Below are positions 50,901 through 63,742 of a stretch of 64,000 nucleotides of DNA, in pieces. Where the stretch lies: the NCBI RefSeq assembly GCF_028453695.1, contig NC_135776.1, positions 1,984,001-2,048,000 of the forward strand. The letters are read 5' to 3'. The stretch comes from Augochlora pura (taxonomy: Eukaryota; Arthropoda; Insecta; Hymenoptera; Halictidae). The position numbers and the translations under genes were made by a program. Positions within the stretch are counted from its first letter, which is position 1; every line of letters starts with the position of its first letter. The notes under the pieces were generated by a model. The model was not told the origin of the DNA. It searched no databases and saw nothing but the letters and a program-made list of their open reading frames with translations.

Positions 50901-52606
50901 TTAAGTATTCGATTCGGGAGAAAACACTTTAACGGATCGTGAAAGTAAATTAATTTTAACCGATTTTAATTCGTATTCTTCATCATCGATATACAATGTT
51001 TTCTCTGTATGTACCTGCAAACAGATTTAATATAAAAATGGTTATATATGAGTACATTTAAGTAATTAAAATTTACCTCTTTAGGTATTATTTCAATGTC
51101 TTTTGCTTCTAGTATCTGTTTATACAATAATTTGTTATCATTTTCTTGCTTCCATCCTTCAAGCACAAAAGAAAAATACCCAGTATCTTTTGGACCTATG
51201 TTACAAATATATCAGTTTAATTGTCATTATTATGAAAATATTGTATTTGTTCAATTACCTATTTTCAATTTCAAACATGACTGTGATGACAAAGGTTCCG
51301 ATTTCTCTATGTTGGAACTTTCTACATGTAGTTCGTTCGTTGATATAGGTAATTCATAAGAAATACCACATTGTTCATTTACTATTTTGCTGTAATCAAT
51401 CGTTGGTATGCTTGGTTTTTTTGGAACGAACGCATGCCACCACCTCTTATTTACGCTGATAATGTCAGAGTGGTGACAATTGGAACAGCCATTACATGGA
51501 TTGGTATATTTTATTGTTGCGTCACAGTTCCAATTTAACGTTTCTTTATATCCATTCAGTACATAAGTCGCGTATCTGTAATAAAAGTAATGTAAATGAG
51601 AAACTTGAACAAAATTATCAATGGCTGAAAATACCTCTACTTACTTTCGTAAGGGTCCCCAGTACCAATATTTTTTAGCAATAGTGTGAGCGTCTTTCCA
51701 TGCACCCCATTCAATTGTACCCATAGCATAAATTGGTTTCACTGGTTCTTCAACATTTTCCTTAAACCATAAATATGTACCATGCATTTCAATATATCAT
51801 ACATACAATTTACTAAAGGGTCTACAAATATTACACATACTTCGACAGGTAAAACTTCAATCATATCCATCATTTTGGAGTTCTCGTTTATAATTGTCAT
51901 TGTAGCTTCTATCAACTGTTTTACATCAGATAAATGATCATGTTTATGATACATAGAATTTGCAACTCTATTTACTTGTCCTAAAGGTAAAATACCAATA
52001 GGACATTGCTTAACTGAATTGATATCTGAATTACATTTCCTAACTAATCCTGTCAAAACATCAGATAAAGTGCCATCTCCCCCTGCTACTATGATAGCAT
52101 CGGTTGGTGTATCCAAGTTCATTATAATCTTCCTAGCTTCATTCTCTGACTTGGTTTGTATCACTGTTACAGCTATTCCTGCTAAATGCAATAATGGTTC
52201 ACAGTAGTTTGTAAATAACTTTTTAGCTTTCCTGTAAATCAAAACAGTTGTTAGTAATCAAATGATTAATGAACATTTTATCAATATACAAAGCACAAAC
52301 CCTTTTTTGGCGTTTGGATTTAAAATAACTGTTACATGTCGATGTTTTACATGTGTTGGACATGGAGCATCACCATACTGTGATGCAATTTCACAGTATT
52401 GCCTCATTAATTGTTCTGTCCTGAAACAAATAGAATAATTCTAATTATTTCAACGGAATGAAAAATTTATTTTGTAACAGAAAACTAATATCTTACTCGA
52501 ATGCATCTTTGCTGTATGAAACACCATAAGACAAAGCTGCAACTCCAACGACAGATTTTTTCCAATTGTTTCTTATGGTTTGAAAGAACTTTATTATTTT
52601 TGCCAT
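50901..52606 (-). CDS. Acylglycerol kinase, mitochondrial (AGK/MULK)
   Basis: Lipid kinase of the DAGK_cat family that phosphorylates mono- and diacylglycerol; in vertebrates it is also part of the TIM22 complex. The start at 52606 gives MAKIIKFFQTIRNNWKKS. Exon 2 carries HRHVTVILNPNAKKG, and the next (from about 52218) holds AKKLFTNYCEPLLHLAGI and the nucleotide-binding IIVAGGDGTLSDVLTGL. PIGILPLGQVNRVANSMY follows. Downstream exons carry the C-terminal domain, with a WGPLRK-type block, a Cys/His-rich GCSNCHH stretch and RWWHAFVPKKPSIP. The stop is at 50901-50903. It converges with l(2)dtl, with stop codons 375 bp apart. Confidence 0.93.
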
Positions 52607-54054
52607 TTTTTCAAGCTTCTCTTTCCAGATCAGACTATCTTTTTAATTCAATACAAAGCTTTTCTATCTAAATCATCGTGTTTGGGTTAGATTAAATCCA
52701 TATCTTCTTCTGTAAAATTGTTCCTGTAAAAAATACGATTTTTAATTGTACAATTTACTTTACGAATCATCAAAATAATGCTGCATTTAAAGGAAGTACC
52801 ATATTAACATACTTTGTCAGGTCGGAATCGCCGTGGTTAAAATACATCGACAGACCACGTGCTTTTGACGAGTAGTGTGCGTGTACGTTACGTACGTACG
52901 CATACGCGCAGTGTGCCATTAAATGCCGCGGGGAAGGTAATACAGTTTTATTGAACAGGGTTCACAATTTAAAGAGCAAACTATATAAACAGTAAATAGC
53001 AAACTATTTAAATATAAGAAAGCATGTCAAGAATGAAACAATATTTAAATATGTAATGTACCAATCAGAATTATTCCGTATTCGAGATGAGCCAAGCATA
53101 GCTTTTTCATCTATTACGTATATATTTCTAAATTGCGGAAATGGGATCATTATCAACCGTTTCGGATCAATTCGTCGATCATTGAACTTTGTTTTATCGT
53201 TAACGAACAAATAGTTAATAGGAACGATATTCATAAATATCAGCCATTTGGTCAGATAAATATTACATACATATTTATAAACGAATACATACACGCATAG
53301 ATAGTAGATTTATGTAATATGTGAGCGTGTAAATATTTTATTCGTATTTTTGGATCTAAAATTCGATATAGGAAAATAACAGCTCGGTTGAGTAGGTCTG
53401 TATTATACACTATGTTTTGATATTGTATTCGGGGATAGTCTTGTATTGTACATATAACTACATCGTAAAATATGACAAAATTCGTAAGATTTATAGTGGC
53501 GTCGCGGTTTCGTAAATGTTATATTATCGTTGCTCTGCTATGTTCTGTAGAAGACAGAAGATGAGAAATTAGGTGGGCTGCTTCTTTGACAAAGATCTTT
53601 ATTCGACCGACTCTTTTTCTTCGAAAAAGAGTCTTCTCCCCTCGACGAACCATCTCTTCTTCCAAACAGAGACTTCTTATCTCCGAGACATGAACAGTGC
53701 GCCGCCTGACCGGCGACCATCTCAGAGATCGCTTACAGTTCGTGCTACGTAATAATACAAATTAGGTGTAATTTTAGATAGTTCCAACGAGCTGCGTAAA
53801 TCGGATTTATACTATGAATACATGTACTTTATCGAACTTTCACGTTTACATTTTTATTATTTGATTTATTTCGTACAATTATATACGTGTACAATGCTGC
53901 TTACATATTTTACAATTATTCATTTTGTTTCGCATCTGAACGATTTCTTTCGAACTTCGAAATGTTAAATCATATGGATTTGTTTTTGTAACCTCAATTA
54001 ATATTAAAAGTAAAACAATTAATTTTAAAAGACTTTTGTCTGTGTTCACAGATA
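52607..54054. other. 1.45 kb without a gene between AGK and DCAF8
   Basis: Divergent promoter interval. A short GC-richer patch of ACGTACGTACG-type alternation sits near 52880-52910, about 280 bp upstream of AGK. A minus-strand open frame at 53538-53720 is Ser/Lys-rich with no recognisable family. A 5' UTR intron of DCAF8 may end at 54051, where a ttcacag acceptor precedes the first ATG. Confidence 0.45.
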
Positions 54055-56451
54055 ATGATACTATACAGAATTGAAAGGATAATAACGAATGAAATGAGTG
54101 CTGGTTGGAAGGATAATGAAATTGGTATAAACGAGACAGACGTGACATATAAAACAGTGGACATGTCAAATGAAACTCAATTTGAAAGCAAAACGGTGGA
54201 ACAAAATGATACAGGCAGAAGAAGTGTCTCCGAAGGAAACGAGAATAAAGAATCGACTATTGTTGATTCAGCGATGGTAACGGAACCATCTATTTCAAGA
54301 GACATTTTGCCTTCCCTCACTGATAATGGATCAAGCTCTGGAGAACAGAATGAAACTGAAGGATCCATTAGCAAAGGTATTATCAAAGTTTCGTATTTAT
54401 CAAATATATCATATTGTATTCGATACAATTTTATCCTGTTTGACAAATAGATGACAGCAATGAAGTTGCAATGGAAAATCTTGGAAATGATTCAGATGAT
54501 GATTCTAGTAGACAGAGGTTAATTCATGTTTTGTCTATTTCATCGGAGTCTGAAGATGATAGCATGGACAGTACTGTAGAATCGTTCTCTATTGGTCAAC
54601 TAATAGACAATAATAGCGAAGTTTCAATGGAATATCTTGAAGACAGTTCAGATGAAGACTCTAGTGGAATACTGGCTGAAGTATATAGTCCTTGCCTTAA
54701 ATTCGGGCAAGACTATATAAGGTTCTTGGAAGCTTATTCCAATATGGACCATCCGATCCATTTTAATCATGAAGGTATACCTTTTTTATTAAACATAAAT
54801 GAGTATATTTTGTTATCTGCGTGTATACTGTGTTAAATGAGTATAGTTACTTCTAAAAATAAAACTTTGGCTTATTTTAAAACAGCTAAGCCAAAGCATA
54901 AATGGTTCGTGATACCAGAGCTTACTTCCCGCGAACGCGGTTTCAATCCATTATTTCATCGGAACTGTTACGGTTCCTTACATGTTGCGCAACGATTGAA
55001 ACTCATGCATAGACTCGATGAACATCAGGTGCTTCTATTTAATGAAACGAGAAATATGAATTCTATTACGAAAGATTAAGTTTACTAACATAGAGTATTC
55101 TTACAGGGCTGCGTTAATGGCTTAAATTTTAATCAGAAAGGTAATCTACTGGCCAGTTGCTCTGATGACTTAACTGTGATGATATGGGACTGGGCAGTAG
55201 GAAAGAAACGTGACGTTTTCGATACGGGTCATACAAGGAATGTTTTTCAGGTATCTACAAACGTATATTAATTAAATTATATGTGTGTTCTAATTGTATA
55301 GTACTATGTTACCCATTTTGATTACTTAGGCCAAATGGCTACCGTTCGACGTAGAATTCTTAATGACATGTGCTTGCGACGGTCAAGTACGACTATTAGA
55401 TATGAATCACGGTGCATCCCGTAACGTTGCAACTCATAGTGCACCAGCTCATAAACTAGCTATTCATCCCGATACGCCGCATGTCGTTTTATCCGTCGGC
55501 GAAGATGCTAAAGTGTTATCCATTGATATCAGAGATAGTAAAGCAACAGAGTACGTTACTATTTAAACCCTTTTAAATAATTTATCTTCCTTCGCAACGT
55601 TCAAGAGATTATTTGTGCAGATTGACAGTGGTGAGAGATGGTATTTACAATGTAAGATTGTATAGCGTTCAGTCACATCCTATGAACAGCAACGAATTCT
55701 GTGTCGGCGGAGCTGCATCTGAAGTTAGAATTTACGATCGACGAAAAGCGTCCACACCGCTGCACAAACTTTGTCCTGCACATCTAGTGTAGTATTTGAA
55801 TTTTTATATTATGTTAGAACTTTATTACTGTACACGTTTGACTAATTCGTTATTTACTTCAGATTGAAAATTACGAAAACATGCTTGTGACTTGTGCTGT
55901 ATACAATTATAATGGAACTGAAATTCTGGCAAGTTATAGCAATGAAATGATATACTTGTTTGATGCAGTCTCACCGAAACTTGGAGATTTTGTGCATAGT
56001 TATGATGGTCATACTAATATTATTACTGGTATGTTATATAATATAATTGATTAGTTACTCCTGAGTACACTTGATATGTAAAAACACTTCTATGTATTTT
56101 ATAGTAAAAGGCGTCTCTTTCTTTGGACCGAAAAGTGAATTCATTATATCTGGATCGGATTGTAGAGATATATTTGTTTGGGAAAAGGAAACTGAAGTGA
56201 TCATCAATTCGATGCGTGGAAACAAACGAGGAGTTGTACGTACCTCTATCAATTTAGTACAGTTATAATAAATTGTAGATATATATTTAAGAATATTTTT
56301 CTAACAGACAAATTGTTTGGAATCTCATCCGCATATTCCCGTTCTTGCTACAAGTGGGATAAGGCATGATGTGAAGATATGGGCACCATTCAATGATCAT
56401 ACTACCATTTTCGAACACTTAGATACTGAATTTATGGAGAAAAGAGCATAG
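54055..56451 (+). CDS. DDB1- and CUL4-associated factor 8 (DCAF8)
   Basis: WD40 substrate receptor of CRL4 ubiquitin ligases. The N-terminal ~220 residues are acidic and Ser-rich, as in human DCAF8. The conserved part starts PKHKWFVIPELTSRERGFNP and continues GCVNGLNFNQKGNLLASCSD, WDWAVGKKRDVFDTGHTRNV, FQAKWLPFD, APAHKLAIHPDTPHVVLSVG, FCVGGAASEVRIYDRRKAS, VKGVSFFGPKSEFIISGSD and HPHIPVLATSGIRHDVKIW. It ends soon after this last repeat; the long Arg/acidic C-terminal tail of the human protein is missing. About ten exons. The first ATG (54055) is used, but 54094 (MSAGW) is equally plausible, because a splice acceptor lies just upstream. Confidence 0.93.
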
Positions 56452-57329
56452 AATACGAAGATCACACTTTTACAAGTTATAGTAGAAGGGGTATTAATTA
56501 TTTATTTGCATTCATTTACACCAGAACATATTGTATCAAAATAGTGATATTCATGGGCATGATGGCTATGATAACGTTAGCGATAGTCAACTACATAGAA
56601 CAAAAAGACTGCAACGTTCTCTATATAGGGAGGTATTGAATGAAACGTTTTGCTTTTCGTAATATTAACATTTGCACGATATTTTGATGAATGATTAAAT
56701 ATTAAAATTATGGTAAAATGCATACATAACATAAATTAAAACAGTTCCATAACTTTCTTAATTTATTCTTTTTCTCCAGTTCGGTAACTTATACACGTTG
56801 TACACATAACTTCTTCTTCTTCTTATTATTATTATTAATAATAAATAATATTCTTGTAGTTTTAAGAACTAGCGTGCGTTAAAAATGTATAAAGACTGTT
56901 ATTAAGAACCTGTACAATATTACATGATGATAAGGAACAGTAGATAAATTTACTAAATTTTTACTCGATATACACGTTTGCTTTTGCCCATTAATTCAAG
57001 TGAAAAATTTGGTTTGTACTTTGAATGAGTTGTTCAGTAATTAATAATGTTGTAATCCTAGTGTGTACTTTTAATTATTGTGAATAAAAATGCATTAAGT
57101 GGTTTCATAAAAGTGTTTAAAATTGTCACTAATTCTTTCATACATTAAAATATTTATTTGCCCTGAATAACCAGCTTAAGATACAGTAATACATTGCTTC
57201 CAGATGATTTTTATGTATAAGTAAAAGTAATTACATAAAGTAACGTTAGTCCGCAATGTGGAAATGTAATGATATTGCCTATTAAATGTATGACATGAAA
57301 TAAAATATTTTTAAAGAACATAACGAGTT
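56452..57329. other. 0.9 kb between convergent DCAF8 and TMEM147
   Basis: AT-rich 3' flanks of two convergent genes, with no coding signal. A TTC/TTA trinucleotide run lies near 56811-56852. Confidence 0.55.
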
Positions 57330-58250
57330 TTAAAATATACCAATTGCATGAGCAAGAGCGGCATATATATGCAATGTTGTGGTACCTATGATAAAAGTAG
57401 TAACAGCTTTAACAATAAGTGTTAACCACGGGCCAGTTAGGAAAAGTGTAGTTAGGAAGTCCAAGATAAGAGATCTATATATTGTGAGCACAAGCATACC
57501 AATTACTACAGGAACCAAACCACGTTTTAGATCGTGCCTTGACCACAACCATACAAGTGTTGCTGTTGTAATATGCTGCACCTACACAGTAAGAATGAAA
57601 TATATAAAGCAAAATGTTTTTGAACATAGAATTTAACAACTTTGGTACTTACTAGATTAATATTAGATTCAAGACTCTCTTGAATGTATTTCCAATCAAA
57701 TTCTGCTCCCCTAGCGCCGACCCACAACAAGAGGAATCTGGTTAGGAGTACTTCTGCTCCAGCCCATCCGATTCCAGCTGTTAAAACTTTTGCGTGTCCT
57801 TTACCGGGAATACTGTTTAGTACTAGAAGAATTCCTACTAAATCAGCTAAGTCTATGGAAGATTTTAAGAACTCCTGGAAAGTAATGTCATTGAGATTTA
57901 TATTGAATCAAATAAATAAGAATAAAAATACGTACGCCTACTAGATCAAAGCCTCCTTCCGCCACAGTATCAGCTGTAGGAAAAAATGTGGCGAATGCCA
58001 GCATTTTGACTAGTTGAGTGAAAATGTAAATGCCTCCTGCTTGAATGCATTTCCAAAAAGCTCCGTATTCAGACCTGAAAATTTATAGGCATAAAAAAAT
58101 CATCGTAATGCATTTTTGTTAAAAGGCATAGCTGAAATTGTAATTAGGTTAGAAAGTTCTTAATCCTACTTACAAGCCGGAATATTTGTAAGTGAGGTAA
58201 TATGGAACATAAACTAAGGCTAAACAGTTTCCAAAATGATATAGTGTCAT
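57330..58250 (-). CDS. TMEM147, ER membrane protein
   Basis: Small multipass ER protein; in vertebrates it joins Nicalin-NOMO and the translocon-associated PAT/BOS machinery for multipass protein insertion. The start MTLYHFGNCLALVYVPYYLTY is nearly that of human TMEM147. Exon 1 ends TT|gtaagt (58174) and joins to LSEYGAFWKCIQAGG. Later exons give GEFLKSSIDLADL, then LLWVGARGAEFDWKYIQESL, then hydrophobic helices to the stop at 57330-57332. Four exons, about 225 residues, the usual length for the family. No break seen. Confidence 0.95.
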
Positions 58251-58731
58251 TATTTCGTTATTATTATGTTAGCTTAATTGGCATATCATAAATTATGTCA
58301 ATGATATCCACGGGAGAAAAAATGACATGAGGAGCCCCTCTCGTGCGAGTTTCTCCTTCCAAGCACCCATTTCTCTGACCAGGCAAAAATATAAATTACA
58401 CATGGTTCGGGCAAGGATCAGTAGCGCCTCCTCTGGTGAAATTAAAAAGCTTCGATCGGGGTTCGTACAGCGCCAATTAATAAACGACGAAACGTTGAAG
58501 CTGTTAAGCAAATTTACCGACAGTCGGTAATTTTGCCTAACAGCTTCAGCGTTTTACCATTTATTAATTGGCGCTGTACGGAGCTTCGCTTCGTCTCCAC
58601 AAGATGCGTCGCAATCGCCCGTTCAAAGGTATAAAGAGCGCGCCATTCAACTTCAACTAATGTTTGATCAATAATGTTTATCACAAAGCCACCGGTGTTT
58701 TTCCTTAACCAGTTCATAAAATTTCAGAATT
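58251..58731. promoter_or_regulatory. Divergent promoter interval TMEM147/PPP1R42, containing a large palindrome
   Basis: 480 bp between head-to-head start codons. It is less AT-rich than its surroundings and contains the 115-bp near-palindrome at 58465-58579. Translated frames across it (58327-58530 +, 58514-58717 -) look alike only because they read the two arms of the inverted repeat. Confidence 0.6.
58465..58579. repeat. 115-bp near-palindrome: two 57-bp arms, 1-base centre
   Basis: Left arm begins GTACAGCGCCAATTAATAAA (58465) and the right arm ends with the reverse complement of it at 58579. Over 57 bases the arms differ at about 7 positions, and the centre is at 58522. It could be a small fold-back element (MITE-like), a hairpin RNA source, or the relic of an inverted duplication. 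No target-site duplication is obvious. Confidence 0.9.
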
Positions 58732-60196
58732 ATGGTGAGATTAACTACCGAGTACATCGACAAAAAATGTATGCAAGTACTATTAAGAAAATCTCTCAGT
58801 AAAAAAGTAAAAAAACAAGAATTGTATAATACCACTCACCTGCGTATGAACAATATGTTTATAAGCGATATTGTAAGAAATCTGAGACAGAAGAGTAACA
58901 ATCCTAAATTAATTCTCTCTCTAATTAACATATGATTCTCCTGTTGTAGGGCAATTTTAACCATTATAAGAATCTGAAAGTAATATATTTGCAAAATAAT
59001 AATATATCAACCATAGAAAATCTGCACTTTGCCTCTAATTTGACTCATCTTTATCTGCAACATAATACCATCAGGAAAATTGAAAATTTAGACTCTTTTG
59101 ACAAGCTTCAAGTTCTTTACTTAGGATATAACAGTATAGTTGTAGTGGAAGGGCTTGAAGCTTTAAGGAATTTAACTGTATTAGACATAGAAAATCAACG
59201 ACTGAGCCTTGGAGAATCATTGTGCTTTGATCCACGAAGTGTTCATACTCTATCTGTAAGTGATCGAGTATAATCATGTTATGCGAAATTACATGTGAAA
59301 ATCTTGTTACATTTCTTTCAGATTTGCTTAAAAGTACTCAACATTTCTGGTAACAAAATGACATCTCTAAAAGATATCAAGAGTTTACATAAATTAGAGA
59401 GCTTAGACGCCAGAAATAATCTATTGGAAGATATCGACGATCTCACCGAGACTATAAGTACCTTAATCTCGTTGAAAGACTTATCTCTGCAAGGCAATCC
59501 TGTAACTCTGTGTTACAGATACAAAGAAAACCTGATTGCAAATAATGATACAATAAGTGTGTTTATTGCTAAGCTGTTTTATTTTAGATCTACGATTTAT
59601 ATTTATAAATACTATATATATATATATATATATTCACAGTAAACTTTAATGGGAAAACGGTTACGGATGTATGCAGATGTTTTATGAAAAGATTCAAGAT
59701 AGAGAAACACCTTTACCGCAAAAAGAAGTCTTCTAGAATTACATTGGATGAAGATATTACAAGTAATCTTTTAACTAGACTCTTTACACATTATAAGTAT
59801 AGTTTTGTCATCGCAATTTGTTTTATAGGTTCACTGAATCTGCCGCTATCACTGAAAAAATCAATATCAAGGTCAATGTTCCAGCATCCAGGTCCAAGAT
59901 TATCTGTTACAATTTCGTCAGCAATTCACGAAATGCAACCACAAATGTTTCCATCGTGGAAAACAGGTATAGCGTGAGAAATCAATTAACAAATATATAT
60001 ATATATTCAATATGTTAACTCTACTGTTTTAACTAATTCAGCACCAGGTACAAAAACTATACGACATGGCCACATGACACCAAGACCATTCTGGAGCAAC
60101 GTAATTAAAACCAAACAGCCTCACGTTGCACGATCGGTGACAAAGAGCAAAACTATTAAATTACCACCAATCACACTGTCTCCCACCATCAAATAA
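58732..60196 (+). CDS. Protein phosphatase 1 regulatory subunit 42 (PPP1R42/LRRC67)
   Basis: Leucine-rich-repeat protein; in vertebrates it binds PP1 and is testis/centrosome-linked, and the Drosophila relative is dtr. The N-terminus MVRLTTEYIDKKC matches human MVRLTVDLIARNS. Exon 1 ends at FISDI. LRRs follow: LKVIYLQNNNISTIENL, NLTHLYLQHNTIRKIENL, LQVLYLGYNSIVVVEGLEAL, then the family-specific ENQRLSLGESLCFDPRSVHTL. LKVLNISGNKMTSLKDI and SLKDLSLQGNPVTL follow. The C-terminal tail after NGKTVTDVCRCFMKRFKIEK is basic and poorly conserved, ending KLPPITLSPTIK. About six exons. A TA microsatellite at 59612-59632 lies in an intron. Confidence 0.92.
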
Positions 60197-63100
60197 AAGA
60201 ACATTTTTTTTGTGTAACATTCAATACATTTGTCATTATTAACTTTCATAACGTTACAACAACAAATTATACATATATGCATGCAAAGAAACAGATTCTT
60301 TCGATTATATGTGTCCTTATTTATTAATATCCTTGTTTAGAAAATTATTTATAATCCATTGTATTATTTTCATTCGGTTTTAGTCACTTTATATGTATAT
60401 GCTACTAAATAATTACCATATAAACTATCTCGTCAATGCCTGCATGCTGGAAAGTCGTGTACAAAGCAAAACATAAAAATCTACAATAGAAACTGTGCTA
60501 AACAAAAATACATGGCAAATGCTAAAGGCAAACTAATTACAATATTTTGTACAACTTTCTAGCACTAAGGCGATACTTGTATAATCGAATGTGCATATAA
60601 CGTAACAGATTTTTTTTTTATAATAATTGAACTAAAAATACATTTAAAGTTCATGCGGGTGAAAACAACTATTTAATTTAAGTATAACAAATACGTGCAT
60701 AGTACCTAAAACCCAGACCTGGCGCAGGGATCGCTATAATATTATAATTATGATATTATAAAACTATAACATTACATTATCATTGAATAAACAACAGAAA
60801 TATCAAAGTACAAAATACTATTAACTACATTTGTACACTGCTTGAAGGTTTATGTACATTATACTTTTAAAGATTGGTTTCATAAGCCAACTAAAATGCG
60901 ACGAGAAATCTATGAAGTGATGTAAGATGTAGAAAATATTTGTTCATGCTTAGTAAATTCGATGAATCGATACAATTTCTTCAAGCAGAGCTAGTATAAA
61001 GTTCTGATAATTTTATGAAAAATTAAATAAATAACTTTGAAACGACGAAGGCATTTACAATACAAACTTGTTAGTCACTATAAGCATGGAATGTTAAATT
61101 ACACGATAACAAAGAGTACATAAATTATAAAATTACATAGTATAAAAAATACAAGTAGAAAATAAATTTCTTATTCGACGTAACTTCACTCTTGTCTTCT
61201 ATTACATCCGGGAACGAAATTTGTTCTATGAAATGTTGTGTACGAACCGATCACAAATAATGTTCGGGAATAGAAAGAATTAATGAATGTAATGATTGAG
61301 CATTGTCTTACAATATGAGTTAACACTACGAAATAAGGTGAGATTAATGAATCATTATATTTGAAAAATTAGCTGCCAGCGAATAACAAACTAAACTTAA
61401 AAGACAAAATGCAGCTCGCACGTAGATGGTCAATGATTATCCTTTGTTCCAGTTCAACTATATCTATGATCGCGTATGAGTTAACGTTACCAGAATCCTA
61501 AAAAAATCGCTTACTCTTTAGTAAGATATATCGAACGTAAACAGCTAAATCTATCTTGTCTCTCTGAAACTAATGGATGTATCAAAATTTGATTCTGCTA
61601 CGTTCATGTAAAAGGTAGAAAAGTAAAAAAGATTAGTTTATAATTAACATGTGAAAATATTTATCGTTACAAAATAAATGCTTTGTGCAGAATGCAAGCG
61701 TAATAATATATATGCATATATTATATTAATAGGTATTTGAATAATGCTTTTTTTTAGAGAACAAAGGTATAAACAAGCCTCCTACAGTGAGATATGCATA
61801 TCTTAATGCTTTGTTCACAGTTGTCGAACATGTAGTATATATATATATTATATCAACCATACATAAATATACGAAGCTGCGATACATTTTAATATTTATA
61901 AATTTATTTATATGTAACTTTACTTTTTTTTTTTAAAAAAGGTGATTTAAATCTTAATAATTTTATTGTAGATTCAGGTTATCAGCCTTTTCTCAACCTT
62001 ATCATAGTTCCTCGCGTCTTATAAAAAAAGTAAATAAACTATTGAATGAACGAAACCTTATTTGACATTGTAGTCTTAAAACTACAGAAATTACATCTAA
62101 ATTTAGACACATACGATGACCAATGCATCATAGCTCTTGGTATGAAGTTACATATACATAATCTCATTTTACATACACAATATTCACTATATTAGTAACT
62201 GTTATACTTCTCAAAGTATAAAATCCAAGAAAATGTGCACAGTTTTCGAATGTTTCTTTTAAATTATTAAATAAAAGCGTATGTAACAGCAATGCGAATA
62301 ATATGTATTTTTCTTTCCGTGCTATACTGCTGATACTAATACTTTAAGTCGGAGGAAACTTTGTAGATTTCAAACATTTTCTGTCAGATAAACTCAAATA
62401 TTTGATGTGTATATGTATATGTATATATATGTAGGAATCGATGCGCGGTAAGCCGTTAAATCTAATCGTTGCAAGGACCGATATAGGCTCATTTCCTAAT
62501 TAAAACGGTCAGAAACGGCCAAGGTAGACTGTCGCTGAACCAATACCTACATATATAAATCTATATATATATATTTTTTTTTTTTCCTTTGTGTATATAT
62601 TAATATTTTATATGTAAAAGACTTGACTTTGTCACACAATAAACATTAGATAATAATGATTAAAAACGAAAATTATGTTACAAATAATCAAAGTATAAAA
62701 AAGGTATTGCGTGAAAGCTATGTTTAGTTTTTTAATTCATATGAATGAGATGTCAGGAAAGATCCTTGTGTGCCGGTCATTTATTTACTATATACCTTCC
62801 ACCATTATTTTTCATATATTCGGTTTGGAATAATTTCTTTGTATCAACAGATTCATATAATCACATTACGTATGTAATTTATGTATATATATATATGTGT
62901 GTGTTAATGAATGTGTGTATGCTCGTTCTAGTATTGTATGTATCTGTTAGACATATATGTTTTTAATGTTTGTATAATTCATCTGTATATTAATAATACA
63001 TTTTAAATATTTTCGACTTCACAAAACATTTTTAAACTGTAATATTTTTTAAAGTTATTTTCGTTCTTCGCTATACGTTAGGCTCATGGATGAACTTTTT

Positions 63101-63742
63101 AAAAATAGAAGTTTATATCGAAACGGAAAGCATGTTCGTGGAAGAATGAAAAAAAAGAGACAATTAAGCTTATCATTGCTAACGGTTTCGAGTATAATAT
63201 TGAACAAGTTTTCGTACGAGGGACGCGATACTTTGCATCCTACGAAACGTAAGTTTATAGGGCACTCTTATCTTTCTAACTATGAACAGACCGTCATTTG
63301 TTTACGTACATACATGACTATGTATACATAATATGTATAATATATATTTATGCTTTGTGTATGTATACAATACATACTCTGAATATGAACACTGCAGTTT
63401 ATGGTACAAGGTACCGAATTTATTTTTTCAGTAAAAGAAAGAAACATCAGCAGAAATGTTTATTTCTCTCCTAACAACTTGATTTTTAATCAAGCTCAAG
63501 CTCGTGTAAGTGGTCAACGTTTGCCATAAGAAACAATGATTTCCAATTCTTATAGGGAAGATATTAATTTAGACGATATAAATAATCAGTTCAATTGTTC
63601 TTCGCGCGTCGCACGAGTGCGTGTTAATATATTAACAGGCGATACCATTTTAATTTCCTAGAGCTTAACTTACCAGAGCATTAAATATTTTTAGACAATG
63701 AGTGCCCTCCATTTCTTACAGAATTGTTTTTACGTCGATAAA
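60197..63742. other. 3.5 kb without a coding region; probably mostly the coracle 3' UTR
   Basis: Very AT-rich, with homopolymer runs (for example 61925-61934 and 62574-62584) and no family-like open frame. The plus-strand PPP1R42 ends at 60196 and the minus-strand coracle stop is at 63743-63745, so this is a convergent interval. Cytoskeletal 4.1 genes often have long 3' UTRs, so most of it may be transcribed as coracle UTR; that is inference. The frame at 63086-63331 (+) has no similarity I recognise. Confidence 0.5.

Noticed and set aside
53538..53720. 60-codon Ser/Lys-rich minus-strand frame
   Set aside because: Low complexity, no homology and no promoter or splice context.
54837..55079. 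Separate small gene starting at 54837
   Set aside because: It is a DCAF8 exon preceded by an acceptor at about 54885; its Met is in the intron.
58327..58717. Two open frames on opposite strands with similar peptides near their ends
   Set aside because: The similarity is produced by the two arms of the inverted repeat; there is no protein family.
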